A DNA stretch of 10,000 nucleotides from Eimeria necatrix (GCF_000499385.1 NW_013654303.1:1-10000), one strand, 5' to 3'; shown: positions 1 through 6,821, counted from the first letter of the stretch. Notes: a model not told the origin generated them from the sequence alone. A program made the numbers and translations.

Positions 1-60
1 CCTAAACCCTAAACCCTAAACCCTAAACCCTAAACCCTAAACCCTAAACCCTAAACCCTA
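1..60. repeat. Telomere-like CCCTAAA array at window edge
   Basis: Eight and a half near-perfect CCCTAAA heptamers run to position 60. They abut the 3' boundary of an exportin-1 exon on the minus strand, where the transcript reads exon, then GTAGGGTTTAGGG. The array therefore most simply forms the 5' end of an XPO1 intron. A true chromosome end cannot be excluded from the sequence, because the C-rich strand at the 5' edge is also the orientation a left telomere would have. Confidence 0.9.
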
Positions 61-61
61 C

Positions 62-438
62 TTGAATGAGGTTTTCGTTGACTTTGTTGATGAAATGTTT
101 TTCTTTTTGTCTGTTGGGATCGCTCGAAAGTTCAATCACCAAAGAAGTCACAAAAGCCTTAATGCCGTTCCGCTCTTCTTCCGGCAAAATGTTCCAGCGG
201 GTCTGCAAACAAAAACAATTATTAATTTAATTATTTTAATTTAATTAATTTAATTTAATTTAATTTAATTAATTTAATTTAATTTCTTTAATTTTATTTA
301 TTTATTTGTTTGTTTGCTTCTGGAGTTCGCGGCATTTCAAGGCGAGCTGGGGAAGCCCGGGCAGCAGCAGCAGCAGCAGCAGCAGCAAATCCAGCAGCAG
401 CAGCAGCAGCAGCAGCAGAACAAGACGCACGGAGAGCC

Positions 439-492
<54 letters not shown>

Positions 493-1505
493 CGCGAGGC
501 CCGCCGAGCCGCAGGGAACGCCTGGCGGCCGCGCCCTGCGTCCAGGGCCCAGGGTCTAGGGTTTAGGGTTTAGGGTTTAGGGTTTAGGGTTTAGGGTTTA
601 CGGTGATGGTGGACTCGAGAATCTGGAGAGCGAAGAATTTGGTGTTTGCGTCTTTCGAAGTCTTCAAAATAAAAGCCACATGAGTCCAAGAGTTCGGCAA
701 GTTTTTGAACTCCCCCAACACGCGGTGCGCCACGTCCCGCTGCACCCGCAAACCCTAAACCCTAAACCCTAAACCCTAAACCCTAAACCCTAAACCCTAA
801 ACCCTAAACCCTAAACCCTAAACCCTGCGCGCCACGCATTGGGCTTCCACGCGGAAAGCTGAAGTTTGGAAGGTGAAATTCGAAACCGAGACCCCGCGGA
901 AACACGACACCCTAAACCCTAAACCCTAAACCCTAAACCCTAAACCCCAAACCCTAAACCCTAAACGGCGAGGCCCGGCAAAGACGCCCCTTGAGGAAAC
1001 AAATAAAAAGGTAAAGATTACAAAGGCTTCCCACACACATGCGGTAAAAGACAGCAGCAGCTCCAAACCCTAAACCCTAAACCCTAAACCCTAAACCCTA
1101 AACCCTAAGCCGCAGCCCACAGACTCCAGGCCCACTGGCAGCTCTCAACCCGAAACCCTAAGCCTCAAATTCTAAACCCTGAACCCCAAACCCTAAACCC
1201 CAAACCTTAAACCCTAGACCCTAAACCCCAAACCCTAAACCCCAAACCCTAAACCCCAAACCCTAAACCCCAAACCCCAAACCCCAAACCCTAAACCCCC
1301 AACCCCAAACCCCAAACCTTCAACCCCAAACCCCAAACCCTAAACCCTAAACCCTAAACCCTAAACCCTAAACCCTTGGGCTGACCTCTTGGCTGTCGCT
1401 GGAGAGAAACATGGCCGCAATAACTCTGTCGAGAAGAGCCACTGCAGCTTCATTAAACTGCAAATTAGGGTCTAGCAAAACCCTAGGGTCTGTGAGAGTA
1501 TTCAT
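62..1505 (-). CDS. XPO1: Exportin-1 (CRM1), N-terminal exons, partial
   Basis: Exportin-1 is the importin-beta-family nuclear export receptor that binds leucine-rich export signals with RanGTP at the pore. Three minus-strand exons join in phase: 1505-1386 (40 codons from ATG), 739-602 (46 codons) and 202-62 (47 codons), giving 133 residues. Introns are 740-1385 and 203-601. The encoded order matches the family N-terminus: LLDRVIAAMF near residue 25, the helix RVLGEFKNLPNSW near 47, FFALQILESTIT near 75-86, then TRWNILPEEERNGIKAFV and SSDPNRQKEKHF, corresponding to the TRWKILP...GIKKYVVG and SSDP segments of animal CRM1. The splice after NLIQ falls just before the usual ILKQEWP segment, which lies beyond the window. 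In-frame TGA precedes the ATG, supporting this start. Introns carry telomere-like heptamers and CAG/CTG tracts. The rest of this roughly 1,000-residue protein is missing. Confidence 0.93.
220..305. repeat. AT-rich TTTAA-type repeat in XPO1 intron 2
   Basis: Short-period TTTAA and TTAAT units run through this stretch and grade into TTTATTTATTTGTTTG. It lies just inside the acceptor of XPO1 exon 3; on the minus strand the acceptor reads TTGTTTTTGTTTGCAG, ending at 203. Similar AT-rich simple repeats recur in the last PEBP-like intron and near 9510-9580. Confidence 0.8.
361..490. repeat. CAG triplet tracts in XPO1 intron 2
   Basis: Three CAG runs (about 361-386, 392-418 and 441-490) are separated by short unique sequence. 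All three plus frames are open through them, giving poly-Ser, poly-Ala and poly-Gln readings, which is expected of any pure triplet tract. They sit between two well-supported XPO1 exons on the other strand, so they are intronic CTG repeats in the transcript. Confidence 0.9.
553..600. repeat. Telomere-like array, TTTAGGG on plus strand
   Basis: About six heptamers in the orientation opposite to the arrays at 1-60 and 750-826. The array touches the donor of XPO1 exon 2, so the transcript reads exon, then GTAAACCCTAAACCC. The heptamer itself supplies a GTAAAC donor. Confidence 0.9.
750..1376. repeat. Telomere-like arrays filling XPO1 intron 1
   Basis: CCCTAAA arrays at about 750-826, 910-966, 1064-1107 and 1150-1376 are separated by short unique GC-rich pieces. 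The last block is degenerate (CCCCAAA, CCTTAAA, CCCTGAA variants). All are C-rich on the plus strand, so they read TTTAGGG in the XPO1 pre-mRNA. I translated the unique piece 827-909 in three minus frames and saw no XPO1-like sequence. Confidence 0.9.
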
Positions 1506-1510
1506 TTTGA

Positions 1511-1623
1511 GCAGCAGCAAGTTTGCAGCAGCAGCAGCAGCTTTTCATTTAAGCAGCAGCAGCAGCAGCAGCAGCTGCAGCAGCAGCAGCTGCAGCAGCA
1601 GCAGCAGCAGCGGCAGCTGCAGC
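1511..1623. repeat. CAG tracts just upstream of XPO1 start
   Basis: CAG/AGC triplets interrupted by CTGCAG and a CTTTTCATTT segment begin a few bases 5' of the XPO1 ATG (minus strand). They would be part of the 5' leader as CTG repeats. An upstream ATG (1548-1546) lies between the tracts. Confidence 0.85.
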
Positions 1624-1933
1624 GGCGGCCGAGAACCGGCGCGAGAAGCAGCCAAGACCGCGCCAAAACCCCAAAACCCCAACGAAGCTAGGGTTTAGGG
1701 TTTAGGGTTTAGGGGCGAGGGTTTGGGGCTTGGCGAGGGTTTAGGGTTTAGGGTTTGGTGCTTGGGCGCCAAAGGCCGCAGCAAAAAAGCGGCGAGGGTT
1801 TAGGCGACGCGGGTCCCGACCCGACGCCTGGAAGCGAAGATCACCGAAACCCTAAACCCTAAACCCTAAACCCTAAACCCTAAACCCTAGCCCGGGGCGC
1901 AAGAAAGAAGACGGAGAGGCGGGGCGGCAGCCC

Positions 1934-1949
1934 AGGTGTACGTACACCT
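1934..1949. promoter_or_regulatory. Palindrome AGGTGTACGTACACCT
   Basis: A perfect 16-bp dyad with GTAC/GTAC core, about 430 bp upstream of the XPO1 start. It is one of eight related copies in the window, all intergenic. A dimeric transcription-factor site is inferred, possibly ApiAP2 because that family dominates apicomplexan regulation. Confidence 0.6.
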
Positions 1950-2343
1950 CAAACCCTCGAAAAGAAACTGGAAAAGAATTCGCGAGCCGGCGGCGCTAGG
2001 GTTTGGGGTTTAGCGTGCAAGGCCGAGGGTTTAGGGTTTAGGGTTTAGGGTTTAGGGTTTAGGGTTTGCATGTGCGGCGTGGGGGGCCAGAGCCCTGGCA
2101 GGGAGTGTAGTTTGAATCGGCTTTTGTCTTTTAATTATTTAAAATTCGAAAGTTGTTTAAGGGTTTAAATTGCGTTTGTAAACCCTAGCTCCTAGGCGAC
2201 GCGGGACCCAAACCCTAAACCCTAAACCCTAAACCCTAAAGCCTGGCTCCGCCGGGGCTGTGTCGGCTCACTTTCGGGGCTTTTGCCGGCCGCCTCTTCT
2301 TTCCGCTTCTTCTTTTAGATAAACCCTTTTTTGTGGTTTTGAG

Positions 2344-2355
2344 GTGTACGTACAC
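2344..2355. promoter_or_regulatory. Palindrome GTGTACGTACAC
   Basis: A perfect 12-bp dyad with the same core as 1934-1949; flanks diverge (AG before, TCC after). It is 217 bp upstream of the CWC24 start codon. Confidence 0.6.
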
Positions 2356-2456
2356 TCCAAAACCCTCCTTTCTCCTGCCTTTCTTTTCTCTTTTCTTTTT
2401 CTCCCTTCGCCTCCCACCACTTCCAAACCCTCGCTTCCAACCCCTGCTTTCTCTCC

Positions 2457-2541
2457 CAAACCCTAAACCCTAAACCCTAAACCCTAATCCCTAAACCTTA
2501 AACCCTAAACCCTAAACCCTAAACCCTAAACCCTAAACCCT
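2457..2541. repeat. Telomere-like CCCTAAA array before CWC24
   Basis: About twelve heptamers with two variant units (CCCTAATC, CCTTAAA) end 31 bp before the CWC24 ATG. They lie in the presumed promoter or 5' leader. Confidence 0.9.
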
Positions 2542-2571
2542 CGCCCGGCCCCGGGTCTTCCTATACCCCAA

Positions 2572-4700
2572 ATGTTCGCCAAACGCGCCGCACCCAAAGG
2601 CGTCCGCAAACGCCCAGACCCAAAAGCCCCTGAGGGGCCCCCCGAGGGGCCCCCAGGGGGGCTCCCAAGAGGGTTCTACGGGGGCTTCCTCGGGGGGCCC
2701 CCCTTCCCCAGGGGGGCCCCCTCAAGAGGGGCCCCTGGGGGGCCCCCCCGGGGGTACTTGTGGGTCTGATGGAAGTGATGAAGAACATGCAAAGATAGTT
2801 AGGCCTCGAAAGTCTCGGAAGCCGCTTTGCAAGCACTTCTTAGTTGGGAGGGTGACCTAAACCCTAAACCCTAAACCCTAAACCCTTATTCAAACCCTAA
2901 ACCCTAGTTTGGGCCCTGAGCCGCGAGACGGGCACCGAAACCCTAATCGGAAGGGAGTTTTCTTGTTTGGACGAAACCCTAAACCCTAGGCTTGAGTGGC
3001 GTAAAGTGTAAACCCTAAACCCTAAACCCTTTTTTAGGGTTTGCGGGTTTGTGCTGCGCTCAGACGAAGGAAGGAAAGAGCGAGAAGCAAAAGGCGACGG
3101 ACGCTCTCGCGCAGCAAAGCAACCCCGACTTGGTACGGCCTAGGGTTTAGGAGGGTTTAGGGTTTAGGGTTTAGGAGGGTTTAGGGTTTAGAAGGGTTTG
3201 GGGTTTAGCAGGGTTTAGGGTTTAGGGTTTAGGGTTTATTTGGTGAGGCGGGTGTTTGGGTTTGGGGTCAAAGGCTAGGCTGTCGAGCGGAAGTGCGCGC
3301 CGGGGCCTCCGGCGCTCAAATCAGGGTTTAGGGTTTAGGGTTTAGGGTTTAGGGTTTAGGGTTTAGGGTTTAGGGTTTAGGGTTTGGAATTAGGGTTTGG
3401 ACGACGACAACCGGGCGACTGCGAGGCTGGAGCTGGACGCGGGCCGCGGGGAAGACAAGCGGGCGCTGTGGGAGCGGCGGCTGGAGATAAGCGAAACCCT
3501 AAAAAAGGGTTTACTGGAGCCGGGGGTTTACCGGGGGCTGGGGGCCCACCGGCTTTACTCCAAACCCTCGCGGGGGGCCCTCCTGGGGGCCCCCCGGGGG
3601 GCCCCCAACGTCCGCTTGACCCTCTACGTGGACTATAAACCCGAACTTTGCAAAGATTACAAAGAAACAGGGTATTGTGGTTTTGGAGATTGTTGCAAGT
3701 TTTTGCACGACAGGACGGACTACAAGGAGGGTTGGCAAGTCGAGCGCGAGTGGGAGCAAAAGCAGCAGCAACGACTCGTCCGCCAAACCCTAAACCCTAA
3801 TTCAGCGATTCCCCGCAACCCCAAAACCCTAATCCGCGAAAGCCCGTTCTTTCAAACACCCTATTTGCCAAATTCTCTTCTAAACCCTAAACCCTAATTC
3901 AGCGGTTCCCCGCGACCCCAAACCCTTAATGCGCGAAAGCCCGTTCTTTCAAACCCCCTATTTGCCAAATTCCCTTCTAAACCCTAAACCCTAATTCAGC
4001 GGTTCCCCGCGACCCCAAACCCTTAATGCGCGAAAGCCCGTTCTTTCAAACCCCGTATTTGCCAAATTCCCTTCTAAACCCTAAACCCTAATTCAGCGGT
4101 TCCCCGCCCGCCAAACCCCTAATGCGCGAAAGCCCGCACTTTCAAACCCCGTATTTGCCAGATTCCCTTCTAAACCCTAAACCCTCGAAAGCCCACTCCG
4201 CTAAACCCTAAACCCTCGAAAACTGATGCGCTGAACTCGAACTTCGCCAAATCCCCATTTTCCAAACCCTAAACCCTCGAAATCTCTCAACTCTAAACCC
4301 TCGAAATCCCTGAACTTTAAACCCTCGAAATCCCGAAACCCTAAGCCCTCCAAAGCCCTAAACCCGAAACCCTCCGAATCCCTAAACCCTAGACCCTCCA
4401 AATCCCTAAACCCTAAACCCTCCGAATCCCTAAACCCTAAACCCTCCAAAACCCTAAACCCTAAACCCTCGAAATGTTGGAACAGTTAATTCTTTGAGGG
4501 CTTTTCTAAAGCACAGAGGCCCAAACCCTGCCGAGCACTTCGTTGTAAACCCTTCTAAACCCTAAACCCTCCTAAACCCTCATTCACACCCTTCCAAACC
4601 CTCGTAAACCCTAAACCCTAAACCCTAAAAAGCAGTTCCGTCACCTCCTCCCTAGCCCGCGAGCCCCTCCGTCTTGCCGCGGGCCTTCCCCTGCCGCCGC

Positions 4701-4757
<57 letters not shown>

Positions 4758-4982
4758 AGCAGCAGCAAGTGCTGCGTGGTGTGCTGCTGCAGGAGCGGCT
4801 GCGGCGGCAAGCGGAAGGCGAGGGTTTGGTGTCTTCTTCTTCTTCTTCGGAAAGCGAAGAAGAAGACGAGGGTTTGCCTTTTGCCTGTTTGAGCTGCCGC
4901 AGCAAATGGACCACTGGCAGCAGACCAGTGGTCACCTGCTGCGGCCACTACTTCTGCGAGCAGTGCGCCTTCGCGGGCTTCC

Positions 4983-5034
<52 letters not shown>

Positions 5035-5161
5035 GTGCAAAGTGTGCGGCAGGGACACCTACGGCATCTTCAACGAGGCTTCGCAGCTGCTCGCGCAGCA
5101 CGCCGGCTGCTGCAGCAGCAGCAGCAGCAGGAAGAGCCCCTGCTGCAGCGGCAAGAAAAAT

Positions 5162-5198
<37 letters not shown>

Positions 5199-5236
5199 GG
5201 GAGGAAGAGGAGGAGGAAGAGGCAGCAGCAGCCTAG
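2572..5236 (+). CDS. CWC24: CWC24/RNF113 CCCH and RING spliceosome factor
   Basis: Family members join the spliceosome before the first step; animal RNF113A is also a ubiquitin ligase. Supported exons: 2572 to about 2851, 3064-3132, 3394-3777 and 4760-5236 (stop TAG). The last three join in phase. Exon 1 starts MFAKRAAPKGVRKR, like the family's basic N-terminus, but must change frame before DEEHAKIVRPRKSRK. A 103-bp intron (2673-2775) or an indel in the G/C runs would fix this; with that intron the protein is 368 residues, near the animal length. Exon 3 holds the family helix RATARLELD and a CCCH finger, C-x8-C-x5-C-x3-H, in CKDYKETGYCGFGDCCKFLH. Exon 4 holds an acidic linker, then RING ligands in LPFACLSC, CGHYFCEQC and KCKVC, followed by GIFNEASQLL. 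A 16-Ser run lies between the RING's last two cysteine pairs, and further Ser and Glu runs follow. Confidence 0.9.
2632..2757. repeat. GGGGCCCC-type GC block
   Basis: A run of imperfect GGGGCCCC palindromic units of irregular spacing lies inside the CWC24 first-exon region, where the reading frame must shift by one. In frame 1 it encodes Pro/Gly-rich residues up to a stop at 2767-2769. Related blocks occur at 3579-3608, 8608-8632 and 9880-9924. Confidence 0.75.
2852..3063 (+). other. CWC24 intron with C-rich telomere-like units
   Basis: Donor GTGACC and acceptor GCGCTCAG. The exon on each side ends or begins at phase 0. The intron contains CCCTAAA units near 2859-2886, 2894-2906, 2975-2988 and 3010-3030, and one G-rich unit at 3034-3042. 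A donor at 2843 would also keep phase. Confidence 0.6.
3133..3393 (+). other. CWC24 intron with G-rich telomere-like units
   Basis: Donor GTACGG and acceptor AATTAG, both at phase 0. The acceptor AG is itself part of an in-frame TAG, which rules out the exon extending further left in that frame. TTTAGGG units occur at about 3140-3237 (with AGG-interrupted variants) and as a clean array at 3324-3386. Confidence 0.75.
3784..4170 (+). repeat. 97-bp tandem repeat in CWC24 intron
   Basis: Four copies begin at 3784, 3881, 3978 and 4075 (spacing 97, 97, 97; the last is 96 bp long). Each opens with TAAACCCTAAACCCTAATTC (first base C in copy 1) and carries a unique part including TTCAGCG, GCGAAAGCCC and ATTTGCCA. 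Copies 2 and 3 are nearly identical; copies 1 and 4 are more diverged. The array lies within the long CWC24 intron (3778-4759). Confidence 0.92.
4171..4628 (+). repeat. Degenerate telomere-like repeat in CWC24 intron
   Basis: AAACCCT units alternate with TCGAAATCCCTAAA and TCCGAATCCCTAAA variants at loose 20-28 bp spacing, with two short unique islands at about 4475-4530 and 4533-4555. No coding signal was seen. The tandem structure leaves an 82-codon minus-strand ORF that is only a translated repeat. Confidence 0.85.
4703..4756 (+). repeat. CTG tract before CWC24 RING exon
   Basis: About 18 CTG units end directly at the acceptor CTGCAG (AG at 4758-4759). The next AGs at 4762, 4765 and 4792 preserve the same phase, so the exact acceptor is ambiguous by multiples of three. 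The CTG tract takes the place of a normal polypyrimidine tract. Confidence 0.85.
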
Positions 5237-5248
5237 TGCTGCTTCCCC

Positions 5249-5264
5249 GGGTGTACGTACACCC
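5249..5264. promoter_or_regulatory. Palindrome GGGTGTACGTACACCC
   Basis: A perfect 16-bp dyad 12 bp beyond the CWC24 stop codon. It shares the GTGTACGTACAC core with 1934, 2344 and 9653. Being right after a stop, it could serve 3' end formation or a promoter for something downstream. Confidence 0.55.
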
Positions 5265-5901
5265 CAGCAGCAGCAGCAAACCGCCACTTGCTCTGCTGCA
5301 GCAGCTTCTTCTTTGTTTCGTCTTTTTGTTTGTTGCCTAAACCCTAAACCCTAAACCCTAGAGTTGCTGCCGAGCCTCAAACAGCGGTTTAGGGTTTAGC
5401 TGCTCCCTTCTCGCCGGCGGCCCCAAACCCTGAAAAAGGGTTTTCGCGGCTGGCCCGCAACTGCTGCTGAACGGCCACTGCAAGTGTCGTCAGCAGCAAG
5501 CGAAAGAAGCTGCTGCTGCTGCTGCTGCAGCAGCAGCAGGGATTAAATTTTATTTCAACTAGTTTGCCTAGATGAACTTTATTTTAGTTGACCTAATTCG
5601 TCAAACTGGTCAAGAAAGGCCTGCTGCTGCTGCGCTGCAGCAACAGGTTTGGAGACCTGGGCTCTTTATCGCGCAGCAGCAGCAAATTTGTAAAGTCTTT
5701 ATTGCGCAGCAACTTCTTACTCTGTAAATCTTGCTGCGCAGCTCTCAGTGCAGGTCCTGAGATGATTATTTATTTTATAATTATATTTTTTGCTTTTGCA
5801 ATTTATTTCGAACTCTTTTCATTTATTTGTTATTACTGAAGTGATTTGCTGCTGCTAGGCACTGGGGCTGCTGCTGCAGATCCGAATTTGTGCAGATTTT
5901 G

Positions 5902-5917
5902 AGGTGTACAGACACCT
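5902..5917. promoter_or_regulatory. Inverted repeat AGGTGTACAGACACCT
   Basis: AGGTGT and ACACCT arms flank ACAG instead of ACGT. It is the same motif family as the perfect palindromes with an asymmetric centre. It lies about 570 bp upstream of the ankyrin gene. Confidence 0.55.
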
Positions 5918-6072
5918 GAGGAGAGCAGCGAGCGCGCTGGGAACGCCGGGTGGAAGGCGAGGGGAAATTGCATTTCTTTTTTTCTGAAAAAGTCTTTAAA
6001 ATGTCTAATTCTGTAAATCTTTTTGAAATATCTTTTTTATTTGAAAGAATTCAATTTAAAAGTCCCATTTTG

Positions 6073-6133
6073 CCCTCCACTGGCTGCATCGACGGGCGCT
6101 CGCGGCGAGCGCGCGAGGTGACCTCGCGGAGGG
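6073..6133 (+). other. Candidate folded RNA element, three stems
   Basis: CCCTCC (6073-6078) pairs with GGAGGG (6128-6133). Inside are two perfect hairpins: GCGCTCG (6096-6102) with CGAGCGC (6106-6112), and GCGAGG (6113-6118) with CCTCGC (6122-6127). The element is a GC-rich island in AT-rich sequence. No known RNA family was recognised, and by eye the fold could be a chance outcome of GC richness. Confidence 0.3.
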
Positions 6134-6398
6134 AAGACGGAGCCGATCTGCATTTAATTGGAGTCTAAAAGGCGAAAAAGAAGTTTAAAAGAATTTAAAA
6201 ACAAAAAACAATTATTTTAATTGTTTAAAAAAAGAAGAACTTTCCTTTTTTGCATTTAAATTGCAGCTTTCTCTTCCGCTTTCCCGCCGCCGCTCGCGCG
6301 CATGCTGCGCAGACACCGCAGCCGCGCGCCGCGGAAAGCTGGACTGAAGAGCGAAGAAAGCGGAAAATAAAAAGCCAAAAGGGAATATTTTTCTTTTT

Positions 6399-6454
6399 AA
6401 AGTTGAAATAAAAGAATAAAATGCATTAAAGTTGAAAATAAAAGAATAAAATGC
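6399..6454 (+). repeat. 29-bp tandem duplication before ankyrin gene
   Basis: AAAGTTGAAATAAAAGAATA-type sequence occurs twice, at 6399-6424 and 6428-6454. Each copy ends in AAAATGC and so creates an upstream ATG: 6421 (ATG CAT TAA) and 6451 (seven codons including TAA). Confidence 0.8.
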
Positions 6455-6486
6455 CCCACTTGTCTTTTTAAGGCGAGTCCGCGGAA

Positions 6487-6757
6487 ATGGCGCTGCCGGC
6501 GCTGCTGCAGGCCGTGAAGGCCGGCGCGCGCGAGCTGCTGCTGCAGCAGCTGCTGCAGCAACCCGCAGCAGCAAAACTCGCCAACTGCAACGGGACAACT
6601 GCTTTGCTGCTGGCAGCAAAGTTGAACAAAGAGGAAATCGTGAAGGAGATTTTGCTGCACGGCGGAGACCCAAATGCAGCAGAGGTCGCTGAGGTCGGGG
6701 CCAACACGGCTTTGCACTTCGCCGCCAGAAACAGCAACGAGTGAGTCTCCGCGCGCT

Positions 6758-6821
<64 letters not shown>

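Larger units (their letters stand above)
1506..2571. promoter_or_regulatory. Divergent XPO1/CWC24 intergenic region
   Basis: This 1.07-kb spacer separates the two start codons and should hold both promoters. It contains CAG tracts (about 1511-1623), telomere-like heptamers in both orientations (G-rich near 1690-1760 and 2022-2067; C-rich near 1848-1888, 2207-2239 and 2457-2541), two GTGTACGTACAC palindromes and a T-rich/pyrimidine-rich stretch at 2290-2455. I saw no supported coding exon here, though a 5' UTR exon cannot be excluded. Confidence 0.6.
5237..6486. other. Intergenic region CWC24 to ankyrin gene
   Basis: No supported gene in 1.25 kb. It contains a palindrome 12 bp after the CWC24 stop, telomere-like units at 5337-5360 and 5389-5399, a CTG/CAG hairpin near 5511-5539, AT-rich UTR-like sequence (5540-5860), a second palindrome at 5902, a GC-rich foldable island at 6073-6133 and a tandem duplication just before the next gene. 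A 72-codon ORF at 5950-6168 has no recognisable domain and ordinary AT-rich composition. Confidence 0.5.

Noticed and set aside
62..244. 60-codon plus-strand ORF
   Set aside because: It is the antisense of the strongly supported XPO1 exon 3 (62-202).
306..573. Three overlapping plus-strand ORFs with poly-Ser, poly-Ala and poly-Gln
   Set aside because: They are the three frames of CAG tracts within XPO1 intron 2; no non-repeat domain and no proper start context.
1411..1698. 95-codon plus-strand ORF with Ser-rich stretch
   Set aside because: It overlaps XPO1 exon 1 on the opposite strand and then reads CAG tracts; the minus-strand exon has clear family similarity.
2561..2836. 91-codon minus-strand ORF, Gly/Pro/Arg-rich
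   Set aside because: Antisense of the CWC24 first exon and the GGGGCCC block; the palindromic block keeps several frames open.
3784..4170. Regularly spaced repeats resembling a CRISPR array
   Set aside because: The 97-bp units are tandem throughout with no variable spacers, lie in an intron, and the genome is eukaryotic.
4201..4449. 82-codon minus-strand ORF with EGLGFRDxEGLGFRD repeats that looks like a designed repeat protein
   Set aside because: It is a translation of degenerate AAACCCT repeats within a CWC24 intron whose unit happens to avoid stops.
4652..5287. 211-codon minus-strand ORF rich in Ala, Leu and Gln
   Set aside because: Antisense of the CWC24 RING exon; length comes from CAG/CTG tracts open in every frame.
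5560..5640. Possible hairpin TTGAC-CTAATTC-GTCAA and tRNA-like sequence in the spacer
   Set aside because: Only a 5-bp stem; no tRNA A or B box with matching arms could be found by eye.
5950..6168. 72-codon plus-strand ORF MEGEGKLHFFFSEK...
   Set aside because: No domain, AT-rich spacer composition, and its end overlaps the GC-rich fold; chance ORF is the simpler reading, although not disproved.
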